64,000 nucleotides of DNA from Streptomyces neyagawaensis (lineage in GTDB: Bacteria > Actinomycetota > Actinomycetes > Streptomycetales > Streptomycetaceae). Under the pieces are notes generated by a model. The model ran no database searches and had not been told where the DNA came from. It worked only from the letters and a program-made list of their open reading frames with translations. The stretch's first letter is position 1. Every line of letters starts with the position of its first letter. The DNA is taken from contig NZ_JAMGBG010000046.1 in assembly GCF_023516595.1 (NCBI RefSeq), positions 62,001-126,000 of the forward strand, written 5' to 3'. A program made the translations under genes and the position numbers. Shown here one piece after another: positions 1 to 8,224 of this stretch.

Positions 1-2
1 GC

Positions 3-704
3 CTGGTCGTCACCGGCGCCGCGGTGGTCCCGCTGCGGCTCGTCGAACGGCTGCGCACGGAGCTGCGCGTCGAGACCGTCCTCACCGCGTACGGGCTGTC
101 CGAGGCCAGCGGCATCGTCACGATGTGCCGGCGCGGCGACGAGCCGTCGGTGATCGCCTCGACCTCCGGACGGGCGGTCCCCGGCACCGAGGTACGGGTC
201 GTGGACCCCTCGGGCGCCCCGCTGCCGCCCGGCTCCCCCGGCGAGGTCCGGGTCCGCGGCTTCAACGTCATGCGCGGCTACTTCGAGGACCCCGCCGAGA
301 CCGCCCGCGCCGTCACGGACGACGGCTGGCTGCGCACCGGTGACGTCGGTGTCCTCGACGACGCGGGCAACCTCCGCATCACCGACCGGATCAAGGACAT
401 GTTCATCGTGGGCGGCTTCAACGCCTATCCCGCCGAGATAGAGCAGCTCCTCGGCCTCCACCCGGACGTCGCCGACGTCGCCGTCATCGGAGTCCCCGAC
501 GCCCGCCTCGGCGAGGTCGGCAAGGCCTTCGTCGTCCGCCGCCCCGGCTCCCTCGTCACCGCCGACGACCTCATCGCCTGGGCCCGCCGCGAGATGGCCA
601 ACTACAAGGTCCCGAGGACGGTCGACTTCGTCGGCGAACTCCCGCGCAACGCGGGCGGCAAGGTCGTCAAGGGCGAACTCCGGTCACGGCGCCGGGTGAT
701 GTGA
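3..704 (+). CDS. Acyl-CoA synthetase (adenylate-forming), C-terminal part
   Basis: The gene is cut by the window start; the frame is open from base 3. It activates a carboxylic acid as acyl-AMP and transfers it to CoA. Visible ANL-superfamily motifs are 'YGLSEASG' (substrate/AMP site), 'DGWLRTGDVG', the hinge region 'ITDRIKDMFIVGGFN' and the C-terminal 'NAGGKVVKGEL' with the catalytic lysine. The segment 'VTGAAVVPLRLVERL' at the edge resembles the FadD3-like group of actinobacterial degradative ligases; that subgroup call is inference. It is likely part of the catabolic set that continues at 4810, because the same pathway types follow, though a 4-kb stretch with a regulator lies between. The gene ends in TGA and is followed by a low-complexity repeat. 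Confidence 0.88.
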   Translation: MVVTGAAVVPLRLVERLRTELRVETVLTAYGLSEASGIVTMCRRGDEPSVIASTSGRAVPGTEVRVVDPSGAPLPPGSPGEVRVRGFNVMRGYFEDPAETARAVTDDGWLRTGDVGVLDDAGNLRITDRIKDMFIVGGFNAYPAEIEQLLGLHPDVADVAVIGVPDARLGEVGKAFVVRRPGSLVTADDLIAWARREMANYKVPRTVDFVGELPRNAGGKVVKGELRSRRRVM

Positions 705-721
705 TCCCCCACCGGGCCCTG

Positions 722-1009
722 AACCCCGGTCCGGCCCCCGGTCCGGCCCCCGGACCCAGACCCCGGCCCCGGACCCTCGGATCCCGGTCCCCGGTCCGTC
801 GGTCCCCGGTCCGTCGGCCCCCGGTCCCCGGACCCTCGGACCCTCGGACCCCGGTCCCCGGAACCGGACCCCGGACCCTCGGATCCCTGGATCCCGGACC
901 CCGGTCCCCCGGTGCCTCGGACCCCGGTCCCCCGGTGCCTCGGACCCCGGTCCCCGGATCCCGGCCCCCGGATCCCGGCCCCCCGGCCCCACACTCCGGC
1001 CCCCGGCGG
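722..1009. repeat. GC-rich degenerate tandem repeat, intergenic
   Basis: About 290 bases built from variants of CCCGGTCCCCGGACC, often followed by CTCGGA. The unit is nearly self-complementary, so either strand could fold into a run of small hairpins. I see no convincing gene here; the open frames in several phases are a by-product of the repeat. It lies between the acyl-CoA synthetase and the terminator of the small gene at 1121-1354. Confidence 0.75.
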
Positions 1010-1062
1010 GCAGCGGTCCCCCCGACCGCCGCCCGCCCCGGATGTCCGCCCCCGCACACGAC

Positions 1063-1101
1063 TCGGCCGCGGTGGCTCCCCCTCCGTGCCACCGCGGCCG
1101 A
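1063..1101. terminator. Strong hairpin terminator
   Basis: A perfect 14-bp stem, TCGGCCGCGGTGGC at 1063-1076 pairing with 1088-1101, around an 11-base loop. It lies 20 bases beyond the stop of the minus-strand gene at 1121-1354 and could also stop plus-strand transcription coming from the repeat. No clear T-tract follows, which is common in Streptomyces. Confidence 0.75.
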
Positions 1102-1120
1102 TCCCCGTCGGGATGGAGGT

Positions 1121-1354
1121 CTACTTGCCGCCGCCCAGGTTCAGGGCGGGCGGGGCCGGCGCGTGGTTGTCGAGCGTGGTGATCGTGTCGTCGACCGGCG
1201 GCGCGGGCGCGTGGTTGTCGAGCGGGGCGACCGGGTCGCCCTTCGGCGGGGCCGGCGCGTGGTTGTCGAGCGTGGTGATCGTGTCGTCGGCGGGCGGGAC
1301 CGGCGCGTGGTTGTCCAGCGCGGCGTTCTCCGGCTTCTTCTTCTTGTCGCTCAT
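1121..1354 (-). CDS. Small repeat protein with four DNHAP units ('sigma-like protein' type)
   Basis: A 77-residue protein that starts 'MSDKKKKPENAA' and then consists of four units of about 16 residues with the core LDNHAPxPP, separated by short acidic or proline linkers and ending 'LNLGGGK'. It has no signal peptide and no membrane segment. The ATG is preceded by GGGGAGAG at good spacing. Small proteins of this look are annotated in Streptomyces as 'sigma-like protein', a name without functional basis that I recall rather than checked. It is encoded just after the AfsR-like regulator on the same strand, 208 bases away. The regular repeats and charged leader could suit a signalling peptide, a modified peptide precursor or a scaffold; none is shown. 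Confidence 0.8.
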   Translation of the reverse strand: MSDKKKKPENAALDNHAPVPPADDTITTLDNHAPAPPKGDPVAPLDNHAPAPPVDDTITTLDNHAPAPPALNLGGGK

Positions 1355-1562
1355 GCTGACGAACTCTCCCCTGGTTCGAGTGAAGGCTGTACGGGCCCCG
1401 GTCCGGCGGCTCCCCCGAGGGGTCGCCGGACCGAGGCCGGGTCGGCCCTCACACAGGATCGTGAGGGCCGAGGACCCGCCTGCCCCCCGACGCGACGGAT
1501 CACTGCGCTGAGCATGTCAGGCCTGCATAAACAATCGATGAACGCCCCCGCCCACGAGGGCC

Positions 1563-4500
1563 TCAGGCCGCGGGGGCCGGTGAGAGCAGTGCCCTCACCT
1601 CGGCGGCCTCGGGGGCGCCCGCCTGCTCGTACAGGGCCAGGGCCTCCCGCCAGCAGGCGCGGGCCCGGTCCGCCTGGCTGAGGGCGTCCAGCGACCGCCC
1701 CAGAGCCGTCAGGACGTTGGCCCGCATCCGGTCGCCGCCGATGCAGCCGATCGCCAGGGCCTGTTCGGCGTGCTGGGCCGCCCTCGCCGGGCGGTGGCCC
1801 GCCAGATGGGCCTGGGCGATACGGAAGTGCGTCGTCCCCTCCCACAGGCGCTGACGGTTCGTCCGGAACATCTGCAGGGCCTCGCCCAGTTCGTCCAGCG
1901 CCTCGGAGGTGCGCTCCGCCTCCGTGAGGGCGAGCCCCAGGGCGTAGCGCGCGTTGGCCAGCCGCAGGGTCAGCCCCAGGCGGTCGTACAGGTCGATGCC
2001 CTGCTGGGCGAGGGTGATCGCGCGGCCGGTGCGGCCCATGGCCAGGTGGACCCGGGAGAGGTTGCACAGCGCGCTCGCCTCCAGCGGCTGGTTGCCCGCC
2101 GCCCGCGACCCCTCGATGGCCGCGAGGAGGCAGGCCTCGGCGTCGGCGTTGCGGCCCTGGATGAGCGCGATGATCCCCCGGTCGTTGCTCGCCCAGTACA
2201 GGGCGGTGGGGTCCCCGACCTGCTCGGCCAGGTGCACGGCCCGGCGCGCCTCGTCCTCCGCGTCGTCGTAGCGTCCCGCCACCAGGTGGACGTTGATCAA
2301 CGTCGTCCGGGCCCGGCCCTCCGTACGGGGGTCGCCTGCGGCGCGGGAGGCGTCCCTGGCCGCCAGCGCGGCGGACTCGTACTGCTTCGAGTTCGCCCCC
2401 GACTCACCGAGGTCCTTGGCGGCCCACAGCAGGTCCACGCCCCGGCGCAGCCGGTCGGTGGCGAAGGCCTGGCGGGCGCAGGCGAGCAGGCAGTTGGCCT
2501 CCGAGTACAGCCAGTCGAGGGCCTCCTGCCGGCCGGTGAAGCGCAGCCCCGGGTACTCGGTCGGCTCCAGGTCGTCCGCCAGCCGGTCCCCGGGCCGCTC
2601 GATCGCGTACACCTCCGCCGCCGTCGCCAGATAGAAGTCCAGCAGACGGGACATGGCCGCGTCCCGCTCACCGGGCGGCTGCTCGTCCCGCTCCGCGCAG
2701 GCACGCGCGTAGAGCCGGACCAGATCGTGGAAGCGGTAGCGGCCGGGAGCGGCGGACTCCAGGAGGGAGGTGTCGACGAGGATCTCCAGCAGGTCCTCGG
2801 TGTCCTCCGGGGAGAGGTCCAGGACGGCGGCCGCGGCGGCGAGCGAGATGTCCGGGCCGTCGGCCAGGCCCAGCAGACGGAAGGCACGGGCCTGGGCCGT
2901 CTCCAACTGGCCGTAGCCCAGTTCGAAGGTGGCCTTCACCGCCAGGTCGCCCGCCTGGAGCTCGTCCAGCCGCCGGCGTTCGTCGGCGAGCTTCGCCGCG
3001 AGGACGGACACCGTCCAGGTTCTGCGGGCGGCGAGGCGGGACGCGGCGATACGGATGGCGAGCGGCAGGAAACCGCAGGCGGCGACCACGTCGAGGGCGG
3101 CCTTCCGCTCGGCGGCGACCCGCTCCTCGCCGACGATCCGGGTGAACAGCTGGAGCGCCTCGTCCGGGGACATGACGTCGAGGTCGACGAGGTGCGCCCC
3201 GGCCAGGTCGACCATGCGCACCCGGGCGGTCACCAGGGCCGCGCAGCCCGCGGTACCGGGCAGCAGGGGCCGGACCTGGGCGGCGTCACGGGCGTTGTCG
3301 AGGAGGACCAGGACCCGGCGGCCGTCCAGGACGGACCGGTAGAGCGCGGAGCGCTCCTCCAGCGAGTCGGGGATGGCCGAGTCGGCGGTGCCGAGGGCCC
3401 GCAGGAAGGAGCCGAGGACGGTCTCCGGGTCGGCGGGCCGGGCGCCGGCGCCCTGGAGGTCGACGTACAGCTGTCCGTCGGGGAAGGCCGGCCTGGCCTG
3501 GTGGGCGACGTGCACGGCGAGGGTGGTCTTGCCGACACCGCCGATGCCCGCGAGCGCGGAGACGGCCATGACCTGGCCCTCGGCGGCGGACGCCGCCGAC
3601 AGCACCTCGCTCAGCTCCGACACGAAGGAGGACCGGCCCGTGAAGTCCGGCACGGTCGCCGGGAGCTGGGCCGGGCGCACGGCGGTCGCGGAGGGCTCGG
3701 CGGCGAGCGGGGCGGAGGGCTCGGCGAGGGTCGGGTCGGCCCGCAGGATCCGCTGCTGGAGTTCGCGCAGGCCGGGGCGCGGGTCCACGCCGAGTTCGTC
3801 GGCGAGCAGGCGGCGGGTGTCGGCGTACACGGCGAGGGCCTCGGCCTGCCGGCCGCTGCGGTAGAGGGCCAGCATGAGCAGTTCCCGCAGCCGCTCCCGC
3901 AGGGGGTGCGCGGCGGTCAGGGCGGTCAGCTCGGACACGGCCTCGGCATGGCAGCCCTGCTCCAGGTCCATGTCGAGCCGGGACTCGACGAGTTGGAGCC
4001 GCCATTCGTCGAGGCGGGCCCGCTGGGTCTCCGCGTACGGGCCGGGGACGCTCGCCAGGACCTCGCCGTCCCACAGGCCGAGCGCCTTGTTCAGCAGCAG
4101 ACGGGCCTGGTACAGGTCCCCGGAGCTCTTGGCCTTCTCCGCGTCGGCGGCGAGGTCCTGGGCGACGGCGAGGTCGAGCGCGCCACCGGACAGGGAGCGG
4201 ATCGCGTAGCCGCCGGACTCGCTGACCAGGACGTCGGGGGAGAGTGCCTTGCGCAGCCGGGACGCGTAGGTGCGTACGGCGGCCAGCGCCTGGGACGGCG
4301 GGTCGTCGCCCCACAGCGCGTCGATCAGTTCGCTCGCCGTGGCGGTACGGCCCTCACGGAGCAACAGTGCCGCCAGCAGGGCGCGTTGCTGCGGTGAGCC
4401 GGTGGCGAGGGGCTCGGGGCCGCGCCAGGCCCGTACGGGTCCGAGCACGCTGAACCGGAGCCCCGCGGCGGTCCCGGCCTCCGGCTCCGGCGCGGCGGCG

Positions 4501-4619
4501 CCCTCCGGATCCGGATCCGTCGGTCCGGGCGCCGACGGCGGAATCCGCTCTTCCCCGGAACCCCGCTGTTCCGGCACCCGCGGCTCACCAGCCTCCGGCA
4601 CTCGCGACTCACCGCCCAT
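1563..4619 (-). CDS. AfsR/SARP-type regulator: wHTH-BTAD, NB-ARC ATPase, TPR
   Basis: A 1018-residue transcription activator of the large AfsR class. After a disordered, proline-rich leader of about 53 residues come an OmpR-like winged helix starting 'LRFSVLGPVRAW', the bacterial transcriptional activation domain (about 150-300), an NB-ARC/STAND ATPase with Walker A 'GIGGVGKTTLA' near 357-366 and 'RRVLVLLDNARDAAQVRPL' as Walker B region, and a long C-terminal TPR array (roughly 640-1010). Such proteins integrate signals, often kinase phosphorylation, and activate antibiotic or developmental genes. No biosynthetic cluster is visible here, so the target is unknown; the small DNHAP protein downstream is the nearest candidate. 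The ATG at 4619 was taken as start; a weak G-rich Shine-Dalgarno precedes it, and a later start before the winged helix is possible. Confidence 0.93.
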   Translation of the reverse strand: MGGESRVPEAGEPRVPEQRGSGEERIPPSAPGPTDPDPEGAAAPEPEAGTAAGLRFSVLGPVRAWRGPEPLATGSPQQRALLAALLLREGRTATASELIDALWGDDPPSQALAAVRTYASRLRKALSPDVLVSESGGYAIRSLSGGALDLAVAQDLAADAEKAKSSGDLYQARLLLNKALGLWDGEVLASVPGPYAETQRARLDEWRLQLVESRLDMDLEQGCHAEAVSELTALTAAHPLRERLRELLMLALYRSGRQAEALAVYADTRRLLADELGVDPRPGLRELQQRILRADPTLAEPSAPLAAEPSATAVRPAQLPATVPDFTGRSSFVSELSEVLSAASAAEGQVMAVSALAGIGGVGKTTLAVHVAHQARPAFPDGQLYVDLQGAGARPADPETVLGSFLRALGTADSAIPDSLEERSALYRSVLDGRRVLVLLDNARDAAQVRPLLPGTAGCAALVTARVRMVDLAGAHLVDLDVMSPDEALQLFTRIVGEERVAAERKAALDVVAACGFLPLAIRIAASRLAARRTWTVSVLAAKLADERRRLDELQAGDLAVKATFELGYGQLETAQARAFRLLGLADGPDISLAAAAAVLDLSPEDTEDLLEILVDTSLLESAAPGRYRFHDLVRLYARACAERDEQPPGERDAAMSRLLDFYLATAAEVYAIERPGDRLADDLEPTEYPGLRFTGRQEALDWLYSEANCLLACARQAFATDRLRRGVDLLWAAKDLGESGANSKQYESAALAARDASRAAGDPRTEGRARTTLINVHLVAGRYDDAEDEARRAVHLAEQVGDPTALYWASNDRGIIALIQGRNADAEACLLAAIEGSRAAGNQPLEASALCNLSRVHLAMGRTGRAITLAQQGIDLYDRLGLTLRLANARYALGLALTEAERTSEALDELGEALQMFRTNRQRLWEGTTHFRIAQAHLAGHRPARAAQHAEQALAIGCIGGDRMRANVLTALGRSLDALSQADRARACWREALALYEQAGAPEAAEVRALLSPAPAA

Positions 4620-4782
4620 CGATGCCCCCCAAGGCCCTCTGATATCCAGGCCAGTTTGCCTTGTTCATGGCAGATACGTCAGCCGTGCGAGACCCCGATC
4701 ACAGGGAGCCGTCCGGGATGTCACCAGGTCCACACAACCTCTCCTCGACTCTCCGGGAACGGGGCAATGACCGCCACGGGAG

Positions 4783-4797
4783 CTGACGATCCGTCAG
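4783..4797. promoter_or_regulatory. Palindromic operator CTGACGnnnCGTCAG, copy 1
   Basis: CTGACGATCCGTCAG, perfect 6-bp arms around a 3-bp centre. It ends 12 bases before the GTG start of the amidohydrolase, so a bound protein would block transcription or initiation. Similar palindromes occur at 12139, 13038 and 44254, with a degenerate one at 12974. The size and symmetry fit a TetR-type repressor (inference). Confidence 0.75.
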
Positions 4798-4809
4798 ATC
4801 GGCGCTACC

Positions 4810-6069
4810 GTGGCGCACATGGAGACCATGGAGAGCGAGACGGTATTCCCGAAGATCATCTCCGTCGACGACCACACGGTGGAGCCCCCGCACGTCTGGC
4901 AGGACCGGCTCCCCAGGAAGTACCGGGACATCGGCCCCCGGATCGTGCGCGCGCCGCTGAAGGAGATGACGTTCCTCGGCGGCCGTTTCCGGCCCGTCAT
5001 GGGCGCCCCCGGAGACGACGGCCCCATCGGCGACTGGTGGGTGTACGAGGACCTGCACCGCCCCCTGACCCGCCTCGACACCGCCGTCGGCTACTCCAGG
5101 GACGAGATCAAACTGGAGATCATCACCTTCGAGCAGATGCGCCCCGGCTCCTACGACGTGGAGCAGCGCCTCGCCGACATGGACGTCAACCACGTCCAGT
5201 CCGCCGTCTGCTTCCCGACCTTCCCGCGTTTCTGCGGCCAGACCTTCACCGAGGCCGCCGATCACGAGCTGGGTCTGCTGGGCGTGCAGGCGTACAACGA
5301 CTGGATGGTGGAGGAGTGGTGCGGGCCGAAGGCGCGCGGCCGGCTCATCCCGCTCACCCTCATCCCCCTGTGGGACGCCGAACTCGCCGCCGCCGAGGTC
5401 CGCCGCAACGCCGCGCGCGGGGTGCGTGCCGTCGCGTTCTCCGAGATACCGCCGTATCTGGGTCTGCCCTCCGTCCACACCGACGACTGGGACCCCTTCT
5501 TCGCCGCCTGCGACGAGACGGGCACGGTCATCGCGATGCACATCGGCTCCAGCAGCCGGATGCCGTCCACGTCCGCCGACGCGCCGCCCGCCGTCGGCTC
5601 CACCATCACCTTCGCCAACTGCTGCTTCTCGATGGTCGACTGGCTGATGAGCGGCAAGTTCGAGCAGTTCCCGAACCTCAAGGTCATGTACGCCGAGGGC
5701 CAGATCGGATGGATCCCCTACATCCTGGAGCGGGCGGACGTCGTCTGGGAGGAGAACCGGGGCTGGGGCGGCGTCGCGGACAAGGTGCACCGACCTCCGT
5801 CCGAGCTGTTCACCGAGCATGTCTTCGGCTGCTTCTTCGACGACGCGTTCGGCCTGCGCAACCTCGACGCCATCGGCGTCGGCAACGTCCTCTACGAGAC
5901 GGACTACCCGCACTCCGACTCCACCTGGCCCAAGTCGCGGGAGGTCGGCGAGGCCCAGATGGGACACCTCGCCCCCGACGTCGTCGACCGGATCGTCCGC
6001 CGCAACGCCATCGACCTGCTGGGCCTGACCGACGAAGGGCTCTGGCCGGGTCCGGGGAGCACGGCGTGA
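4810..6069 (+). CDS. Amidohydrolase family 2 (TIM-barrel metal-dependent hydrolase)
   Basis: A protein of up to 419 residues with the ACMSD-like Amidohydro_2 fold: 'IISVDDHTVEPPHVW' at the N-terminus supplies the first metal-ligand region (DDH in place of DxH), 'MHIGSSS' the middle histidine, and 'VLYETDYPHSDSTWP' the C-terminal aspartate. This family does hydrolytic or decarboxylating steps in degradation of aromatic and alicyclic acids. The start may be GTG 4810, ATG 4819 or ATG 4828; a good ribosome site is not obvious, and the upstream operator lies only 12-30 bases away, so the mRNA leader must be very short or absent. The stop overlaps the next gene's GTG (GTGA), so the two are translationally coupled. 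The substrate is unknown. Confidence 0.9.
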   Translation: MAHMETMESETVFPKIISVDDHTVEPPHVWQDRLPRKYRDIGPRIVRAPLKEMTFLGGRFRPVMGAPGDDGPIGDWWVYEDLHRPLTRLDTAVGYSRDEIKLEIITFEQMRPGSYDVEQRLADMDVNHVQSAVCFPTFPRFCGQTFTEAADHELGLLGVQAYNDWMVEEWCGPKARGRLIPLTLIPLWDAELAAAEVRRNAARGVRAVAFSEIPPYLGLPSVHTDDWDPFFAACDETGTVIAMHIGSSSRMPSTSADAPPAVGSTITFANCCFSMVDWLMSGKFEQFPNLKVMYAEGQIGWIPYILERADVVWEENRGWGGVADKVHRPPSELFTEHVFGCFFDDAFGLRNLDAIGVGNVLYETDYPHSDSTWPKSREVGEAQMGHLAPDVVDRIVRRNAIDLLGLTDEGLWPGPGSTA

Positions 6070-7001
6070 ACGGGACCGGCGCGTCCCTCGCCTACGGGAT
6101 GCAGCTGCCCGTCCAGTCGCAGAGCACCCTCTACGCCGAGCCGTGGGAGGCGGACGCCGGGCCCGAGGACCTGGTGGAGATCGCGCGGGCCGCCGACCGG
6201 GCCGGGTTCGCCTACATCGCGAGCTGCGACCACGTGGCGATCCCCCGGCGGCTCGCGGACGCGATGGGCACGGTCTGGTACGACCCGGTGGCCACGCTCG
6301 CCTACCTGGCCGGCGTCACCGAACGGGTCCGCCTGCTCAGCCATGTCGCGGTCGTCGGGCTGCGGCATCCGCTGCTGACGGCGAAGCAGTACGCGACCCT
6401 CGACCACCTCGCGGGCGGACGCCTGATCCTCGGGGTGGGCGCCGGGCACGTGCGGGAGGAGTTCGAGGCGCTCGGCGTGGACTTCGAGCGTCGGGGGGCC
6501 GTCCTGGACGAGTGCGTCGACGCGCTGCGGGCGGCGCTCGGCCCGGACGAGTTCCCCGCCCACCACGGGAAGGCGTACGACTTCGAGGACCTGGGCCAGC
6601 GGCCCCGCCCCGCGCAGGCCCGTGTCCCGCTGTGGGTCGGCGGCTCCTCCCCGGCGGCCGTCCGCCGGGCCGCCGTCCGCGGCGACGGCTGGCTGCCGCA
6701 GGGCGACCCGCGCGACCGGCTGCCGGGGCAGATCGCCCGGCTGCGGCGGCTGCGGGAGGAGGCGGGGGTCACCGACCCGTTCACGGTCGGCGCGATCACC
6801 GAGCCGCTGTACATCGGGGAGCCGGACTGGGACGTCGGCCGCCGCACGCTCAGCGGCCCTCCGGAGGCACTCGCGGAGTCGCTCCGGGGGTACGCGGCGA
6901 TGGGCGTGGACCAGATCCAGATACGGTTCCGCAGCCGTGGACGGGCCGAACTCACGGACCAGATCAGGGAGTTCGGGGAGCGGGTGGCTCCGCTGCTGTA
7001 G
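6066..7001 (+). CDS. LLM-class flavin/F420-dependent oxidoreductase
   Basis: 311 residues, bacterial-luciferase-like TIM barrel. Features: 'SCDHVAIPRRL' early (the F420-type 'DH' signature), 'VRLLSHVAVVGLRHP', 'ATLDHLAGGRLILGVGAGH' and 'VPLWVGGSSPAAVRRA' near the C-terminal half. Members use F420 or FMN to reduce or oxygenate a small organic substrate. The GTG start at 6066 overlaps the stop of the amidohydrolase, so the frame upstream of it is not coding. It forms a two-gene operon behind operator copy 1, and fbiC for the F420 precursor is encoded at 31854. Convergent with the protease gene, with only a short CTGCCC repeat between. Confidence 0.9.
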   Translation: MNGTGASLAYGMQLPVQSQSTLYAEPWEADAGPEDLVEIARAADRAGFAYIASCDHVAIPRRLADAMGTVWYDPVATLAYLAGVTERVRLLSHVAVVGLRHPLLTAKQYATLDHLAGGRLILGVGAGHVREEFEALGVDFERRGAVLDECVDALRAALGPDEFPAHHGKAYDFEDLGQRPRPAQARVPLWVGGSSPAAVRRAAVRGDGWLPQGDPRDRLPGQIARLRRLREEAGVTDPFTVGAITEPLYIGEPDWDVGRRTLSGPPEALAESLRGYAAMGVDQIQIRFRSRGRAELTDQIREFGERVAPLL

Positions 7002-7076
7002 GAGCCGCCTGCCCCTGCCCCTGCCCCTGCCGACGTCGTGCGGAGCAGGGTGACTTCACCGGCCTCGCCTCACGGG

Positions 7077-8144
7077 TCAGGAGGAGACCTTGAGGAAGAC
7101 GTCGTCGAACGGGTTGGTGCTCTTGGCGGGGGTGTCGGACAGGGGTATGTGGTAGGCGATATTGGTGGATCCCACCTTCTCACCGCATACGTTCTTGCCG
7201 TTCTGCTTTGTGGTGAGTCCTCCACTGTGCACGGCTACGGCGTTGACAGGGGTGTTGCTGCCCGCGGCCGGTTGGGTGAAGACAGGGGAGCCACTGTCAC
7301 CGGGTTCCGTGCACAGATCGCTCTGGATCACATTGGTGATCTGTGTGCTCGGGCGTATCAGTCTTCCCGTCGCGTCATTCACCTGCGCATAGGTGACCCG
7401 GGTGTTCACCAGAGTCACCTTCCCGCAGGTCGTGCCGGTGGTGATGCCGTGTTTGCACACGGCCATACCGACCGTGGGTTGGGTGATCCCCTTGACCGGG
7501 TGGGCCCCGTCATCGGCGATGACCTGAGGCAGCACATTGTCGGTGTCGGTGCTGTTGTCGAGTGAATAGACACCGTGATCGGACGGGCCGTAGTTGAATT
7601 CGAACCCGGTTGCCGCCACGGAACCGATCCGGACGGTCTGCTGGGTGGCGGGAGTCGCGGCGTCGAAGCAATGTCCGGCGGTTACGAAGCCCGACTTCCC
7701 GTTGACGAGCCCGACAGGAAAACCCGCGGTGCAGCCCACGGTCCCGACGTTGCCGATACCTGCCCCGCCGCTCACGTCGATGTTCGGCAGCGGCGCCGTA
7801 CTCTTCTCGACCGTGACCGTCACATCGTCACCGAGTTTCAGTGTTCCGGTCACGACATCCGGCAGACCCTTGGGGGCGAAAAGGGACACCCCGATCCGGT
7901 CGGCGACCGGATCGATACCGACCGAGAAGCCGTCCAGCCCCGGTATCTTGGCGGCCGCGATGAGCTCGAACACCTCGTCGCGGCGATTGGAATCAGCCGC
8001 CAGGGTTCTGGCGGTACTGGTGGTACCGCCTTCCTCGGTGGCGACACTCACGCCGGCGATGCCGATGACCGTGAGGAGCCCCATACCCAAGGCGGCTGCC
8101 TTGACGGGCCGAGAGCGTCTGGCGTGCGTCCGTTTCAGGGGCAT
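7077..8144 (-). CDS. Secreted S1-family serine protease (streptogrisin-like)
   Basis: 355 residues: a basic, hydrophobic export signal ('RPVKAAALGMGLLTVIGIAG'), a short propeptide-like region, and a chymotrypsin-fold protease. The catalytic triad is visible: His158 in 'TAGHC', Asp189 in 'PSDHGVYSL', Ser284 in 'EPGDSGSPVF'. Cysteines are placed as in streptogrisins ('VGCTAGF', 'AGHCF', 'TTCGKV', 'DLCTEPGD'). The propeptide is shorter than in streptogrisin A/B/C. AAGGAG stands 11 bases before the ATG. It lies 80 bases downstream of the SGNH esterase on the same strand, and the two are probably cotranscribed. The role is likely extracellular protein digestion or processing of neighbouring exported proteins. 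Confidence 0.93.
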   Translation of the reverse strand: MPLKRTHARRSRPVKAAALGMGLLTVIGIAGVSVATEEGGTTSTARTLAADSNRRDEVFELIAAAKIPGLDGFSVGIDPVADRIGVSLFAPKGLPDVVTGTLKLGDDVTVTVEKSTAPLPNIDVSGGAGIGNVGTVGCTAGFPVGLVNGKSGFVTAGHCFDAATPATQQTVRIGSVAATGFEFNYGPSDHGVYSLDNSTDTDNVLPQVIADDGAHPVKGITQPTVGMAVCKHGITTGTTCGKVTLVNTRVTYAQVNDATGRLIRPSTQITNVIQSDLCTEPGDSGSPVFTQPAAGSNTPVNAVAVHSGGLTTKQNGKNVCGEKVGSTNIAYHIPLSDTPAKSTNPFDDVFLKVSS

Positions 8145-8224
8145 GAGTGGCTGAACTCCTTACAGAATGGGATGCGGACCGGAATGATCGGTCCTCAGGG
8201 TCGACGGCTGGTTTCTTCGGCTGC

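Noticed and set aside
684..1092. Gly/Pro/Arg-rich proteins in the 722-1009 repeat
   Set aside because: Open on several frames of both strands as a consequence of the repeat; no start signals.
1770..4397. Very long open frame antisense to the AfsR-like gene
   Set aside because: A mirror of GC-rich codon usage; the translation is Arg/Gly/Val-rich without domains. The minus frame carries clear domains.
7005..7033. CTGCCC repeats after the 6066 oxidoreductase as terminator
   Set aside because: No complementary arm close by; just a short tandem repeat.
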